From assembly GCA_937871805.1 (NCBI GenBank), contig CALMQB010000001.1, positions 62,001 through 126,000 of the forward strand: 64,000 nt of DNA, read 5' to 3'. A model generated the notes under the pieces. It did not search any database. It worked only from the letters and a program-made list of their open reading frames with translations, and was not told where the DNA came from. Below are positions 1-7,865 of the stretch, piece by piece. A program made the translations under genes and the position numbers. The number at the start of each line of letters is the position of its first letter. Positions within the stretch are counted from its first letter, which is position 1. Origin of the DNA: an uncultured Candidatus Saccharibacteria bacterium (GTDB taxonomy: Bacteria; Patescibacteriota; Saccharimonadia; Saccharimonadales; HK-STAS-PATE-42).

Positions 1-1
1 G

Positions 2-409
2 TTTAACCTTACTGGTTCAGATCTGGTTAGCCACTATAATCGAATCGGCCAGATGGGGGGCAAAAAGATTCGACGCACCAGAAGCAGGACTAAGGTGAGC
101 ACGAGCAAGACTTTAGAAATATCATCCAAAGAAATTCCCACTATCACAGTCTGGTATGATGAACTCAACTACTTCCTCCATCCCACCACTTCGCTAATGC
201 AAGAAACTATTGAGCAAAGAGCTAATTCCCATATAGACTTTGGCGTATCTTTCGCAATAGACATACTCGCTGTGAGTATTCAAAAATTCAGTTCCATTAT
301 GGGCTTAAGTAATGCAGTTATTAATCAGGCTAAAGACCTCTTTGATTCACACACAAATCATATATACCCCAATAGAAAAAGTAGAGCCGACAATCAATCT
401 AAAATGTAG
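2..409 (+). CDS. Hypothetical protein, 5'-truncated by the window edge
   Basis: The reading frame is open from base 2, so this is probably the C-terminal part of a longer protein. The first ATG inside the window is at 53. The visible part has a basic patch (KKIRRTRSRTK) and then about 80 residues of mixed helical sequence with no motif I recognise. It ends in TAG and converges with the next gene, leaving a 4-bp gap. No function can be given. Confidence 0.45.
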   Translation, partial: FNLTGSDLVSHYNRIGQMGGKKIRRTRSRTKVSTSKTLEISSKEIPTITVWYDELNYFLHPTTSLMQETIEQRANSHIDFGVSFAIDILAVSIQKFSSIMGLSNAVINQAKDLFDSHTNHIYPNRKSRADNQSKM

Positions 410-413
410 ACAT

Positions 414-818
414 CTACACCCCAATAAGTACCCTGCTGGCAGCAGCCTCTTCATCGAGCATTGCAGACACACTTCTATCAAAATCATCATTAGGGCTATT
501 TAATAAGTAGCCAATGGCGCCATCAGATTGATACATCAGAAAATTACTAAAAGTTGAAAAGGCAAAAGCTAGCATATCTTCTCTAGAGGGTACAACACTC
601 TGACCATTGTCATATTCAACGGCTAACCCTACAACTTCAATCCCACTTTCAAACCTGGTGAATACATCTTCGACATTCAGAGTAAACACTGAAAGCCCCG
701 AATGGACAAGCTGAACAAAGCTACCTTTGACAACTTCACGGACACTTAGCCTTCCATCAAGACCACGATCATACTCACTTTGAGAAATAGATCGTGGAGG
801 AGGCAGTTCTAAACTCAT
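414..818 (-). CDS. Hypothetical protein, 134 aa
   Basis: A small acidic soluble protein with no signal peptide, membrane segment or cysteines. The N-terminus is rich in Pro/Ser, and the rest alternates hydrophobic beta-like stretches (VVGLAVEYDNG) with a helical C-terminus (SAMLDEEAAASR). No Shine-Dalgarno sequence is visible upstream of the ATG. I do not recognise a family. It lies between a tRNA-derived repeat and the partial gene at the window edge, in a segment made only of orphan genes. Confidence 0.5.
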   Translation of the reverse strand: MSLELPPPRSISQSEYDRGLDGRLSVREVVKGSFVQLVHSGLSVFTLNVEDVFTRFESGIEVVGLAVEYDNGQSVVPSREDMLAFAFSTFSNFLMYQSDGAIGYLLNSPNDDFDRSVSAMLDEEAAASRVLIGV

Positions 819-836
819 GTTATTATATTAATTTCT

Positions 837-850
837 TGGTGACCCTACAG
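837..850. repeat. 14-bp copy of the tRNA-Glu 3' end (att-like)
   Basis: TGGTGACCCTACAG here is identical to 2066-2079, the last bases (including CCA) of the tRNA-Glu gene, in the same orientation. The two copies bound a 1.2-kb segment carrying one gene (1043-1882). A direct repeat of a tRNA 3' end is the usual footprint of tyrosine-recombinase integration. No integrase is visible, so this would be a relic. Confidence 0.5.
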
Positions 851-1042
851 CCCTCGATTTATAAAAATATTGTAGCAGAAATCGTTAGGTGGAATGAAGT
901 TGAGCGGAGGACCAGTCCGCTCAAATAGCAGGCACCACAAACTGCAGCAGGCTTTGTCTCTGAAGTAACTGGTACACCGCAGAGTAATTTTACTGTATAA
1001 TTAGAGCACTAACCATAAAAATTATAGGACCATACATTGAAT

Positions 1043-1882
1043 ATGAAAAAACCAGGATTCCCGCCACAAACATCAGACTTAAGCGAAAAACTAGAGCCAT
1101 ACGCAGACTTTATAGAAGAACGCCAAGGGCAGTATGATGAAGCGGTCAGCTCCATCGCTGAATCTTTGAATTTAGAGCTTGGTACCCGCCCTAACAAATC
1201 CAGCGCTATCGCCGATACCACTCAACAGACCTTTTTAGATGCCAGAGCCAAGGACGGACGCAAAAGAAAAGCCGTCATAGGTGTAGCCGGTCCGGGCGCA
1301 GTTGGCAAGGGCACCCTAATGAGACACCTAGGAGATAGTGGATTTTCTACCAACATCAATGTCACAACTCGACCAGTTAGAACTAACAACGGGGTCGAAG
1401 AGCAGGACGGAGTGGAGTACTACTTCAGAACAGAAGAAGACTATCAGCGAGAAAAGGCCAATGGCCAATACCTAACAACAACTTCTAGGCCAGGAAGAGG
1501 CAACTACGCTATTTCTAAAGTTGGCCTCCATACAGCAGTCAATTCTAGCCCCGATGGATGCCTCGTAGAAGAGAATCCAGAAACGCTTGCCCAACTTGTG
1601 GAGGCACTGAGGCAAGACGATCCAGAACTCCTAGGTATTATTTTGTATGTATTGCCCCCAGGCCAACATAGTGGTCGTGAGATTATCGAAGTCGTTGAAA
1701 GACTAGCTACTCGATCCGGCGAAAACTTCGGACAAGATGATCTAGAGAGTACTTGCGGAAAGCGTCAAATGGATGAGCTTGCAAGTATGGCAGATGTGAT
1801 TAAAAGAGGAATACAGGTTGTTTTCCTAGAAAATGATGACCTACAAGAAACAAAAGACAGACTCTCTCATTTATTTCTGTAG
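1043..1882 (+). CDS. Guanylate-kinase-like P-loop protein with N-terminal extension
   Basis: Numbering from the alternative TTG start at 1037, a P-loop GPGAVGKGT lies at residues 85-93. It is followed by TTRPVRTNNG and a DGVEYYF segment (about 111-131), which is the GMP-binding layout of guanylate kinases (TTRxxR, then G-x-DYxF). About 80 residues precede the kinase fold, unlike the ~200-aa housekeeping Gmk, and the C-terminal half is divergent. It may phosphorylate GMP or be a non-catalytic relative. ATG at 1043 is used; TTG at 1037 is 7 nt after an AGGA and is also possible. The gene lies between two copies of the tRNA-Glu 3' end, so it may have been acquired. Confidence 0.7.
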   Translation: MKKPGFPPQTSDLSEKLEPYADFIEERQGQYDEAVSSIAESLNLELGTRPNKSSAIADTTQQTFLDARAKDGRKRKAVIGVAGPGAVGKGTLMRHLGDSGFSTNINVTTRPVRTNNGVEEQDGVEYYFRTEEDYQREKANGQYLTTTSRPGRGNYAISKVGLHTAVNSSPDGCLVEENPETLAQLVEALRQDDPELLGIILYVLPPGQHSGREIIEVVERLATRSGENFGQDDLESTCGKRQMDELASMADVIKRGIQVVFLENDDLQETKDRLSHLFL

Positions 1883-2065
1883 GCCGAGAGCTGAACATTA
1901 CAGACCATAATAAATTCACTCTACTAATTGTCGGGTATCTCTCTTTAGCATTATTCAATTCTTGCTCATACTCAGCTGAAGAGTTGAGATTGCTTTTACG
2001 GAGTTAAGTAGCAAACCTTTATAGCAAAGATCTCCCTGACGAAGACTTTTTGTTTATAATGAAAA
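1883..2065. other. Gene-free spacer before tRNA-Glu
   Basis: About 180 bp of A+T-rich DNA between the guanylate-kinase-like gene and the 3' end of the minus-strand tRNA. I see no ORF, hairpin or terminator with good support here. Confidence 0.4.
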
Positions 2066-2140
2066 TGGTGACCCTACAGGGAATCGAACCCTGATTGCCA
2101 GAATGAGAATCTGGTGTCCTAACCGTTAGACGATAGGGCC
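2066..2140 (-). tRNA. tRNA-Glu (anticodon CTC), CCA encoded
   Basis: On the minus strand the acceptor stem GGCCCTA pairs with TAGGGTC (one G-U). The D-arm has GTC/GAC, the anticodon stem CCAGA/TCTGG encloses the loop TTCTCAT (anticodon CTC, reads GAG), and the T-arm carries GGTTCGATTCC. The 3' CCA is encoded. Total length is 75 nt. An 11-bp piece of its 5' end (GATAGGGCCAG) recurs 88 bp upstream at 2220-2230 and a 14-bp piece of its 3' end recurs at 837-850. Confidence 0.95.
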
Positions 2141-2207
2141 AGCGATGCGAAAATACAATTTTATTCAAACCAAAGGTTTATATAAAATTAGTTTTGAGTG
2201 AGCGGTT

Positions 2208-2230
2208 CTATCTTGAAAAGATAGGGCCAG
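2208..2230. repeat. Hairpin followed by a copy of the tRNA-Glu 5' end
   Basis: CTATCTT/AAGATAG forms a 7-bp hairpin (2208-2224) that runs into GATAGGGCCAG (2220-2230), identical to the 5' end of the tRNA-Glu gene at 2132-2142. It may be a remnant of tRNA duplication or of element excision; no complete tRNA can be folded here. Confidence 0.35.
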
Positions 2231-2348
2231 TAAAGCCTGGATTATAAGCTAAGCTTAATCATCCACAAAACTCACCTAAAAACATATTATAACAGACCAG
2301 CTGGGCATATTTAGAACTTTGACATTCAAAACAAATACTAATTTCAGC

Positions 2349-2364
2349 TATACTTAAACTTAAT
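2349..2364 (+). promoter_or_regulatory. -10 box almost abutting the helicase start
   Basis: TATACT at 2349-2354 lies only 10 nt before ATG 2365, predicting a 5' leader of about four bases and no Shine-Dalgarno. The spacer is the motif TTAAACTTAA (2354-2363). The same arrangement occurs before pth (TATACT 7852-7857, ATG 7866). The -35 is uncertain: TTGACA at 2319 is 24 bp upstream. Confidence 0.5.
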
Positions 2365-4122
2365 ATGAAGCAAGATCAAGCTCTGCAAATTATGCAGATG
2401 GGGTTTAATTCCTTTTTAACTGGGCAGGCCGGAGCCGGCAAAACCTACACTTTAAATAAGTTTATAAAGTGGTGCCGGGAACACCGAATTAATGCCGCCG
2501 TTACCGCATCCACCGGAATTGCCGCCACCCACATCGGTGGAACGACCATTCATTCTTGGTCTGGAATTGGCATTAAAGATGAGCTAACTCAAAAAGATCT
2601 CGAAAAAATCGCCAAAAGAAAAGAGGTTCAAAAGCGTTTTGATTCTACAAAAGTTTTAATTATTGATGAGATTTCAATGCTTAGCGCCAACTTCTTTGAT
2701 AACTTAAATTTAGTCTGTAAATATGTTCGTGCAAATCAGCAGCCTTTTGGAGGCTTACAGATCATACTCTGTGGGGACCTATTCCAACTCCCTCCAATTA
2801 ATCGCAGTTCAAGAAAGCTTCAAATGGTCGTTCATTCTGAAGCTTGGTCAGAACTGAAACCAGTAATTTGCTACCTGAAGGAGCAGCACCGCCAAGAGGC
2901 GGGGGACAAGCTAAACTTAATCTTAAACAACATTCGCGCAGGTCAAGCTAAAGAGCAAGATCTGCAGATTTTGAATACTAAAGTTGAACAAGCCAGCGGT
3001 ACAAGTTTTGAACAAAGTGCCGAAAACCTTATTCCAACTAAATTATATAGCCACAACCAAGATGTAGATTACATCAACCAGCGTGAATTAGAAAAGCTCA
3101 GCACACGCGAAGAGACATATCAAACCGATAAGGCTGGAAAGCGCGCTTTAGTAGAGAGTCTCTTAAAGTCTTGCTTAGCTCCAGAAGAACTTAAACTTAA
3201 GATAGACTCTGAAGTTATGTTTGTTAAAAATGACATCTCCGGGCGTTATTCAAACGGGACTAGGGGCAAAATCGTAAACTTCACCAAAGATGGCAAACTA
3301 CCAATCGTCCAAACAATTGATGAAAGGATTATCGTTGCCGAACAAGGCTCCTGGTCAATTCAGGATGAAAAAGGACAGGATCTGGCTAGCATTTCCCAAG
3401 TTCCCTTACGTCTTGCCTGGGCAATTACTATTCATAAAAGCCAAGGAATGAGCCTAGACTCTGCCTTCATCGATCTCGGCAAAGTTTTTGAGTACGGCAT
3501 GGGCTATGTCGCACTTTCTAGGGTTCGGACCTTGGAAGGGCTACACCTCGGAGATTTCAACGAAATGTCCTTAAAAATTAATCCTCAGATCATCCAAATT
3601 AACCAAAAACTATCTGACCATTCCGATCTTACTGCCGAGAGGTTTTCCAAACTTAAGCCAGCTAAAATTAAAAAGAATATTGAAGAATCAATTCTCAAAA
3701 AAAGAGGAATCATCGAAGCCCAAAAGATTGAACAACAAGATATTCCAAAAAAAGCTGCAGGAGGCAAGGGCCAAAAGGGGAGCCACAAAACCAGTATAAA
3801 GATGTTGCTCGATGGGCAAACTCTTAAAAAAGTTGCCGAAGAGCGAGGTGTAAAAACTCAAACTGTCATCAGTCATCTTGCTCGCCACTTTAATGAGATT
3901 GACATCGCCGATAAGAAGCAACAGTTGCTTAAATTTAAAGCCCTGAAACCTCCTACAAAGAATATCAAAGCTGTCAAAGGCGTTCTCAAAGTTCTTTCCA
4001 AGAACAAGGAATTTGACGCTTCGTCTAGATTTGCTGTAATCCAAATCCACAAAGAACTTAGTAAATCTAACCTAAATTTAAGCTACGAAGAAATCAACCT
4101 CGCTCTAATCTGGGCCAACTAA
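2365..4122 (+). CDS. PIF1/RecD2-like ATP-dependent DNA helicase with C-terminal HTH
   Basis: A superfamily-1B helicase that should unwind DNA during repair or replication. Walker A is GQAGAGKT (20-27), Walker B is IIDEIS (D101/E102), and CGDLFQLPP (136-144) is the PIF1-family signature. The C-terminal AITIHKSQGMSLD and VALSRVR segments are motifs V/VI of the UvrD_C_2 type. Residues about 470-510 (LLDGQTLKKVAEERGVKTQT) look like the HTH_40 domain seen at the end of some bacterial helicases. Length 585 aa and intact. Translation probably starts on an almost leaderless mRNA. The pseudouridine synthase follows 29 bp downstream. Confidence 0.85.
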   Translation: MKQDQALQIMQMGFNSFLTGQAGAGKTYTLNKFIKWCREHRINAAVTASTGIAATHIGGTTIHSWSGIGIKDELTQKDLEKIAKRKEVQKRFDSTKVLIIDEISMLSANFFDNLNLVCKYVRANQQPFGGLQIILCGDLFQLPPINRSSRKLQMVVHSEAWSELKPVICYLKEQHRQEAGDKLNLILNNIRAGQAKEQDLQILNTKVEQASGTSFEQSAENLIPTKLYSHNQDVDYINQRELEKLSTREETYQTDKAGKRALVESLLKSCLAPEELKLKIDSEVMFVKNDISGRYSNGTRGKIVNFTKDGKLPIVQTIDERIIVAEQGSWSIQDEKGQDLASISQVPLRLAWAITIHKSQGMSLDSAFIDLGKVFEYGMGYVALSRVRTLEGLHLGDFNEMSLKINPQIIQINQKLSDHSDLTAERFSKLKPAKIKKNIEESILKKRGIIEAQKIEQQDIPKKAAGGKGQKGSHKTSIKMLLDGQTLKKVAEERGVKTQTVISHLARHFNEIDIADKKQQLLKFKALKPPTKNIKAVKGVLKVLSKNKEFDASSRFAVIQIHKELSKSNLNLSYEEINLALIWAN

Positions 4123-4151
4123 GCTATAATCTAGCTTTAACAAATTAGTAA

Positions 4152-4832
4152 ATGAGACTCAACAAATTCCTTTCCTTAACCCTCGGCTTAAGTCGTCGTG
4201 CTAGCGACGATGCAATTGCTGCCAAAAAGGTTAAACTTAATGGCGAGATTGCCCATCTTGGCAACAGAGTAGAAAATAATAAAGATGAAGTCCGTTACTG
4301 CGGAAGGCTCCTCAAGCTGGAAGAAACCGAACCAACCTATCTATTACTCAACAAGCCCGTCGGTTATCTATCTTCAAAGGTCTCACAAGGAGGCTCACCA
4401 ACAGTTTACAAACTCTTATCTAAACAACATCTCAAGTTAAACTTAAACATTGCTGGGAGGCTAGATAAAGATAGCTGTGGCTTAATTCTGCTAACTAACG
4501 ATGGAGAGTACCTCAACAAAATGACCCATCCTAGTTCCGGCAAAACAAAAACCTACCTAGTTAAGCTTAGTAAAGTTCTTACTGATGAAGATTTAATTAA
4601 ACTTAAATCTGGAATTCAAATAGGGGATAGCCGCCCCTCAAAATTTAAAGAAATCAAAATTCTAAAGGATGGAGTTATTGAAGTTGAGTTGGAAGAAGGC
4701 CGTAACCGCCAAATCCGCCGAACTTTTTACGAACTCGGCTACCGAGTAACATTTCTACAAAGAACCTCGCTAGGACCATACCAGCTAGAGAACTTAGAGG
4801 AAGGCAGAACCAAACTCACCGAAAAACTTTAA
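4152..4832 (+). CDS. RsuA/RluB-family rRNA pseudouridine synthase
   Basis: Converts a specific rRNA uridine to pseudouridine during ribosome assembly. An N-terminal S4 RNA-binding domain (about 1-48, RLNKFLSLTLGLSRRASDD) precedes the catalytic domain, whose GRLDKDSCGLILLTNDG carries the catalytic Asp (D105). The C-terminal EGRNRQIRR motif is typical of this family. 226 aa, normal length. A TATAAT at about 4124 could give it its own promoter. The protein alone does not separate 16S (RsuA) from 23S (RluB) specificity. Its last 4 bases overlap the convergent small gene downstream. Confidence 0.88.
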   Translation: MRLNKFLSLTLGLSRRASDDAIAAKKVKLNGEIAHLGNRVENNKDEVRYCGRLLKLEETEPTYLLLNKPVGYLSSKVSQGGSPTVYKLLSKQHLKLNLNIAGRLDKDSCGLILLTNDGEYLNKMTHPSSGKTKTYLVKLSKVLTDEDLIKLKSGIQIGDSRPSKFKEIKILKDGVIEVELEEGRNRQIRRTFYELGYRVTFLQRTSLGPYQLENLEEGRTKLTEKL

Positions 4833-5083
4833 TAATTACTTGGATTTTTTGGATTTTTGCTATTCGGACAGATACTACACTTTAAGAAGTCTAATCTTGG
4901 ACAACTAATCGGCTCACCACCAACTTGGAATCTCTGGGAGCCGACAACGACTTCACCAACCACCTGAACCTTACAGCGTTGATCTCCGACTAGGCCAGAG
5001 CGGAGCTCTACTTTTCTCGAAAAAGCTCCATTGGCCCTAAAATTACCACTCGGCTTATGCCCTCCAGATTCTGAAAAAGCCAT
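4829..5083 (-). CDS. Small Cys-rich protein of the C-x2-C-P family (copy 1)
   Basis: 84 aa with no signal peptide. The C-terminal signature SCPRLDFLKCSICPNSK matches the tails of the next two genes (5099-5388 and 5411-5677), with another Cys in the middle (QRCKVQ). Four cysteines in this arrangement suggest a metal-binding knuckle, but no known domain is recognised. It is the last gene of a minus-strand run of five small proteins. Confidence 0.6.
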   Translation of the reverse strand: MAFSESGGHKPSGNFRANGAFSRKVELRSGLVGDQRCKVQVVGEVVVGSQRFQVGGEPISCPRLDFLKCSICPNSKNPKNPSNY

Positions 5084-5098
5084 AACTTAAGTTTAATT

Positions 5099-5388
5099 TT
5101 ATTTTACTCTATTAGCTCTGCTATTCGGGCAAACATCACACTTTCTAAATATCGCACATTCAGAACTAGTTTTTTGTGAACGGGGTACCAAATCCGCTTC
5201 ACCCATTACAATTGTAAGGAGTAAACTTGCAGCATACCTTGTTCCCGGAACAAAAACACCATTTTCGTCGTAGAAGCCTATACATGTAATTTGGTTAAGC
5301 GCACCAGCGGAACTAACTACTTTTCCGTCCACATTTGTGTTCGTCGCACTAGCACTATTATCGCACTAGCACTATTAGGGTTTGTCAT
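5099..5388 (-). pseudogene. Small Cys-rich protein, frame broken by a 17-bp tandem duplication (copy 2)
   Basis: The intact frame from 5332 to 5099 encodes 77 aa ending CAIFRKCDVCPNSR, the family tail. The natural start is ATG at 5388, but a perfect 17-bp tandem repeat (5344-5377) shifts the frame. Deleting one unit gives MTNPNSASATNVDGKVV joined in frame to the rest, matching the N-terminal length of copy 3. So this is a recent disruption, a length-switchable gene, or an assembly artefact. A GTG at 5332 could restart translation, but I see no ribosome-binding site for it. Confidence 0.65.
5344..5377. repeat. Perfect 17-bp tandem duplication
   Basis: TCGCACTAGCACTATTA occurs twice head to tail (5344-5360 and 5361-5377). 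The unit length is not a multiple of three and it lies inside the 5' coding region of the small gene 5099-5388. Confidence 0.95.
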
Positions 5389-5410
5389 AAAAATTCTTTA
5401 AACTTAAATA

Positions 5411-5677
5411 TTATTTAGAATCTCTAGGGCAAGCTTCACATCTAAATACTCGAAACTTTGGGCAACCCACACGCTCAATTACGGTAGTTCCGGCAAATAA
5501 GCCGCAGCTAAGCGCACCCATCTCCGTTAACCCACCGGGCAAAGAAACCTCTCTAGTCTGGCTTATAGGATCGCCGTCACCGTTAAAACTACAGGTTATA
5601 CTTCCACAAAGACCAGCAGGGTAAGATTCAGCTACTCGAGCTGGATCTTTACCCCCACTTACATTTTTATCAGTCAT
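5411..5677 (-). CDS. Small Cys-rich protein of the C-x2-C-P family (copy 3)
   Basis: 88 aa with tail GCPKFRVFRCEACPRDSK, alignable with copies 1 and 2 (Cys, 5-7 residues, Cys-x2-Cys-Pro). A central CGSITCSFNGDGDP matches the ITCIGFYDENG of copy 2. A good Shine-Dalgarno (AAGGA) precedes the ATG. The cysteine pattern suggests metal binding or disulfides. No signal peptide is seen, so a cytoplasmic zinc-binding role is more likely; function unknown. Confidence 0.65.
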   Translation of the reverse strand: MTDKNVSGGKDPARVAESYPAGLCGSITCSFNGDGDPISQTREVSLPGGLTEMGALSCGLFAGTTVIERVGCPKFRVFRCEACPRDSK

Positions 5678-5698
5678 AATAAGTCCTTTTCTTTAAAC

Positions 5699-5923
5699 TT
5701 AATTACTTTCTTCAGTTGGAGTCTCTGGCTGACCAGAAATCACTCTACCAGCAGTTGCTACAGTTTCAGCTAAAAGGGTCACAGCCTCGCCAACGGCCTT
5801 TCTGTACACGGCAGCTCCCTGACCCAAATGATCAATGGCGCAACCTAAATTATTTTCCATGTTTGGAAAACCTAAATCCACTATCACCCTGTGTGCATCT
5901 GGTCTATTAAATCTTTTGGCCAT
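5699..5923 (-). CDS. Hypothetical protein, 74 aa
   Basis: A small protein without cysteine tail motifs: MAKRFNRPDAHRVIVDLGF, a helical middle (AVGEAVTLLAETVATAGRV) and an acidic Pro/Thr/Glu tail. A strong Shine-Dalgarno (AGGAGG) lies close before the ATG, which supports real translation. It sits within the run of small Cys-rich genes and may be co-transcribed with them. No family recognised. Confidence 0.6.
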   Translation of the reverse strand: MAKRFNRPDAHRVIVDLGFPNMENNLGCAIDHLGQGAAVYRKAVGEAVTLLAETVATAGRVISGQPETPTEESN

Positions 5924-5993
5924 AAAATCTTCCTCCTATTTACAAAGTTGAACTTAGATATTAGGATACGCCTCTTGCTAATTTTTCGCAAAC

Positions 5994-6308
5994 TTAACTT
6001 GAAATAGATAATAGAGCGACGATCCTTTCACCAACATGCTTGCAGACAGGAACATCCACAGCTACAATATTTCCTTCGTCATCCACCAAGCTACCGGTTC
6101 TAGGTGACCCTACACTGTCAATATTTATTACGGGCATAATGACGCCACTACAAGAAAAGCCACCCAAAATTGATGGACAAGTTTTACACGTATTCCTAGA
6201 GCCAGAGACCTCAGAGACTTCTCCTTTCGCCAAAGGACTAGGATCGCTATAATCTCCAACCCTAACAAAAACTAAACATTCTCTAGATTTCGGAGCTGTA
6301 TCTGCCAT
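5994..6308 (-). CDS. Cys-rich small protein, possibly a permuted member of the cluster family
   Basis: 104 aa. Here the CKTCPS element lies in the middle, followed by GGFSCSG and later VCKHVG, so the CxxCP unit precedes rather than follows the other cysteines. This could be a circularly permuted or convergent version of the neighbours' domain. It is first in the minus-strand run and divergent from der; the shared upstream gap contains two copies of the 10-mer (6352 and 6401). Unrecognised family. Confidence 0.6.
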   Translation of the reverse strand: MADTAPKSRECLVFVRVGDYSDPSPLAKGEVSEVSGSRNTCKTCPSILGGFSCSGVIMPVINIDSVGSPRTGSLVDDEGNIVAVDVPVCKHVGERIVALLSISS

Positions 6309-6388
6309 AAAAATAATCTTAATCTTTCAATAATTATACCACTTTGTAAACTTAAGTTTAAGTTGATGTCATTTTAAGCTATTTGAGC

Positions 6389-6410
6389 TATAATAACAGT
6401 TTAAGTTTAA
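6389..6410 (+). promoter_or_regulatory. Promoter of der with 10-mer at the start site
   Basis: TATAAT at 6389-6394 is followed by TTAAGTTTAA at 6401-6410, covering the predicted transcription start. The -35 is weak (TTGATG at 6363 with a long spacer). Confidence 0.45.
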
Positions 6411-6434
6411 AGAAGAATCCTACTAGAAAATTTT

Positions 6435-7835
6435 ATGCGAGAAAACCTCCCGATTGTTGCCATTGTCGGCAGAACCAACGTTGGTAAAAGTAGCCTGACC
6501 AATGCGATGCTTGGCTACGGACGGACTATTGTCGCCAGAGAAGAGGGGACCACCCGAGATAGCATCTTTGCAGTTGCTGAACATGAGCATAAAAAATTCT
6601 GGCTAGCTGACACCGCTGGGCTCAAAAAGGCTGCTGATGAGTTTGAAACAACCATCCAAGAACAAATCCAAGATGCCTCTGAATCTGCCAATCTCGTTTT
6701 AGTGGTCGTCGAGGCGGGGAGCATCGTTAGCGATGAAGATGTGAGAGTTGCCAAGCTCGCTAGATCAGCTCAAAAAGAGGGAAAGGAAGTAATTTTAATA
6801 ATTAATAAATTAGACAAGCTTAAAGATGATTTAAGCCAAGAACAAAACAAATGGAGACGCCTTGGGATTGACGAAATTATGTTTACTTCTGCAATTCATA
6901 AAGATGGCATTGAGGAGCTACTCGATAGAATAATCCAAACCGTTCCAAGTAAAAGTAAGTACGACAAAACCGACTTAGTAATTGCATTTTTAGGCCGCCC
7001 CAACGTAGGTAAAAGTTCAATTTTTAACGCTATCGCCAAAAAACAACAAGCTGTAGTTGCCGATGTTGCTGGAACAACCAGAGATATTAACTCTATCCGT
7101 GTTAAATACCACAGCAAGAATATAGAACTGCTCGATACCGCAGGAATTCGCCGTCCTGGAAAAGTAAAGCACGGCTTGGAAAAATTCAGCGTTATTAAGA
7201 GCCTTCGTGCCGTACAACAAGCCGATGTTTGTGTAGTCTTAATAGACGCCAGCGAACTTGCGACTGGCATGGATCAAAGGATCCTAGGAATGGTTAAAGA
7301 TGCTAATCGAGGCTTAATAATCGCCGTTAGCAAGTGGGATATCTTCGAAGATAAGGATTCTTTTAGTAGTGAGTACGTGATTAGCAAACTCCAAAGTGAG
7401 CTACAATTCGTGCCCTGGGCACCGTTAGTTTTTACCAGTTCTGTGGATGGTAAAAACCTGAATAAACTTATCGAACTCGCCATAGAGGTCAAATCTGAGA
7501 GAGAACGTAAAATCAAAACTACCGACCTCAATAAATGGCTCCAGGCTGCAGTTGCCCAGCACGAGATACCAAGTGCCAAAGGGAACCTCCACCCCAGAAT
7601 TCAGTATGCGATTCAAGAAGAGGGTACACCTTACCCTAGTTTCCAACTCTTTGGGAATCACGTACGCAAAATCCACTGGGGCTACAAACGTTATTTAGAA
7701 AACTCGCTGCGTAAAGAATTTAAGTTTACCGGAACTCCAATCGAGATCTGGTTCATTCAAAAAGAGGTTCGCGGAGAAAAAAAGAAGACATCCTACAAAG
7801 ACGCCCTCAGGAATAACCCCAACCGTAAAACTTAA
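6435..7835 (+). CDS. der: GTPase Der (EngA), 50S ribosome assembly
   Basis: An essential GTPase with two tandem G domains that acts in late assembly of the large ribosomal subunit. First G domain: GRTNVGKSS (12-20), DTAGL, NKLD. Second: GRPNVGKSS (about 187-195), DTAGI, SKWD. A C-terminal KH-like domain ends near PIEIWF and the usual basic tail. 466 aa, intact and of normal length. pth follows 30 bp downstream with its own -10 box. Confidence 0.97.
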   Translation: MRENLPIVAIVGRTNVGKSSLTNAMLGYGRTIVAREEGTTRDSIFAVAEHEHKKFWLADTAGLKKAADEFETTIQEQIQDASESANLVLVVVEAGSIVSDEDVRVAKLARSAQKEGKEVILIINKLDKLKDDLSQEQNKWRRLGIDEIMFTSAIHKDGIEELLDRIIQTVPSKSKYDKTDLVIAFLGRPNVGKSSIFNAIAKKQQAVVADVAGTTRDINSIRVKYHSKNIELLDTAGIRRPGKVKHGLEKFSVIKSLRAVQQADVCVVLIDASELATGMDQRILGMVKDANRGLIIAVSKWDIFEDKDSFSSEYVISKLQSELQFVPWAPLVFTSSVDGKNLNKLIELAIEVKSERERKIKTTDLNKWLQAAVAQHEIPSAKGNLHPRIQYAIQEEGTPYPSFQLFGNHVRKIHWGYKRYLENSLRKEFKFTGTPIEIWFIQKEVRGEKKKTSYKDALRNNPNRKT

Positions 7836-7865
7836 GCCGAGCCCCTCCTGCTATACTAAACTTAA

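Noticed and set aside
6102-6113. GGTGACCCTACA, a third match to the tRNA-Glu 3' end
   Set aside because: A 12-bp match inside a coding sequence (codons for DSVGSP) and without any flanking element signature; chance or codon use is the simpler explanation.
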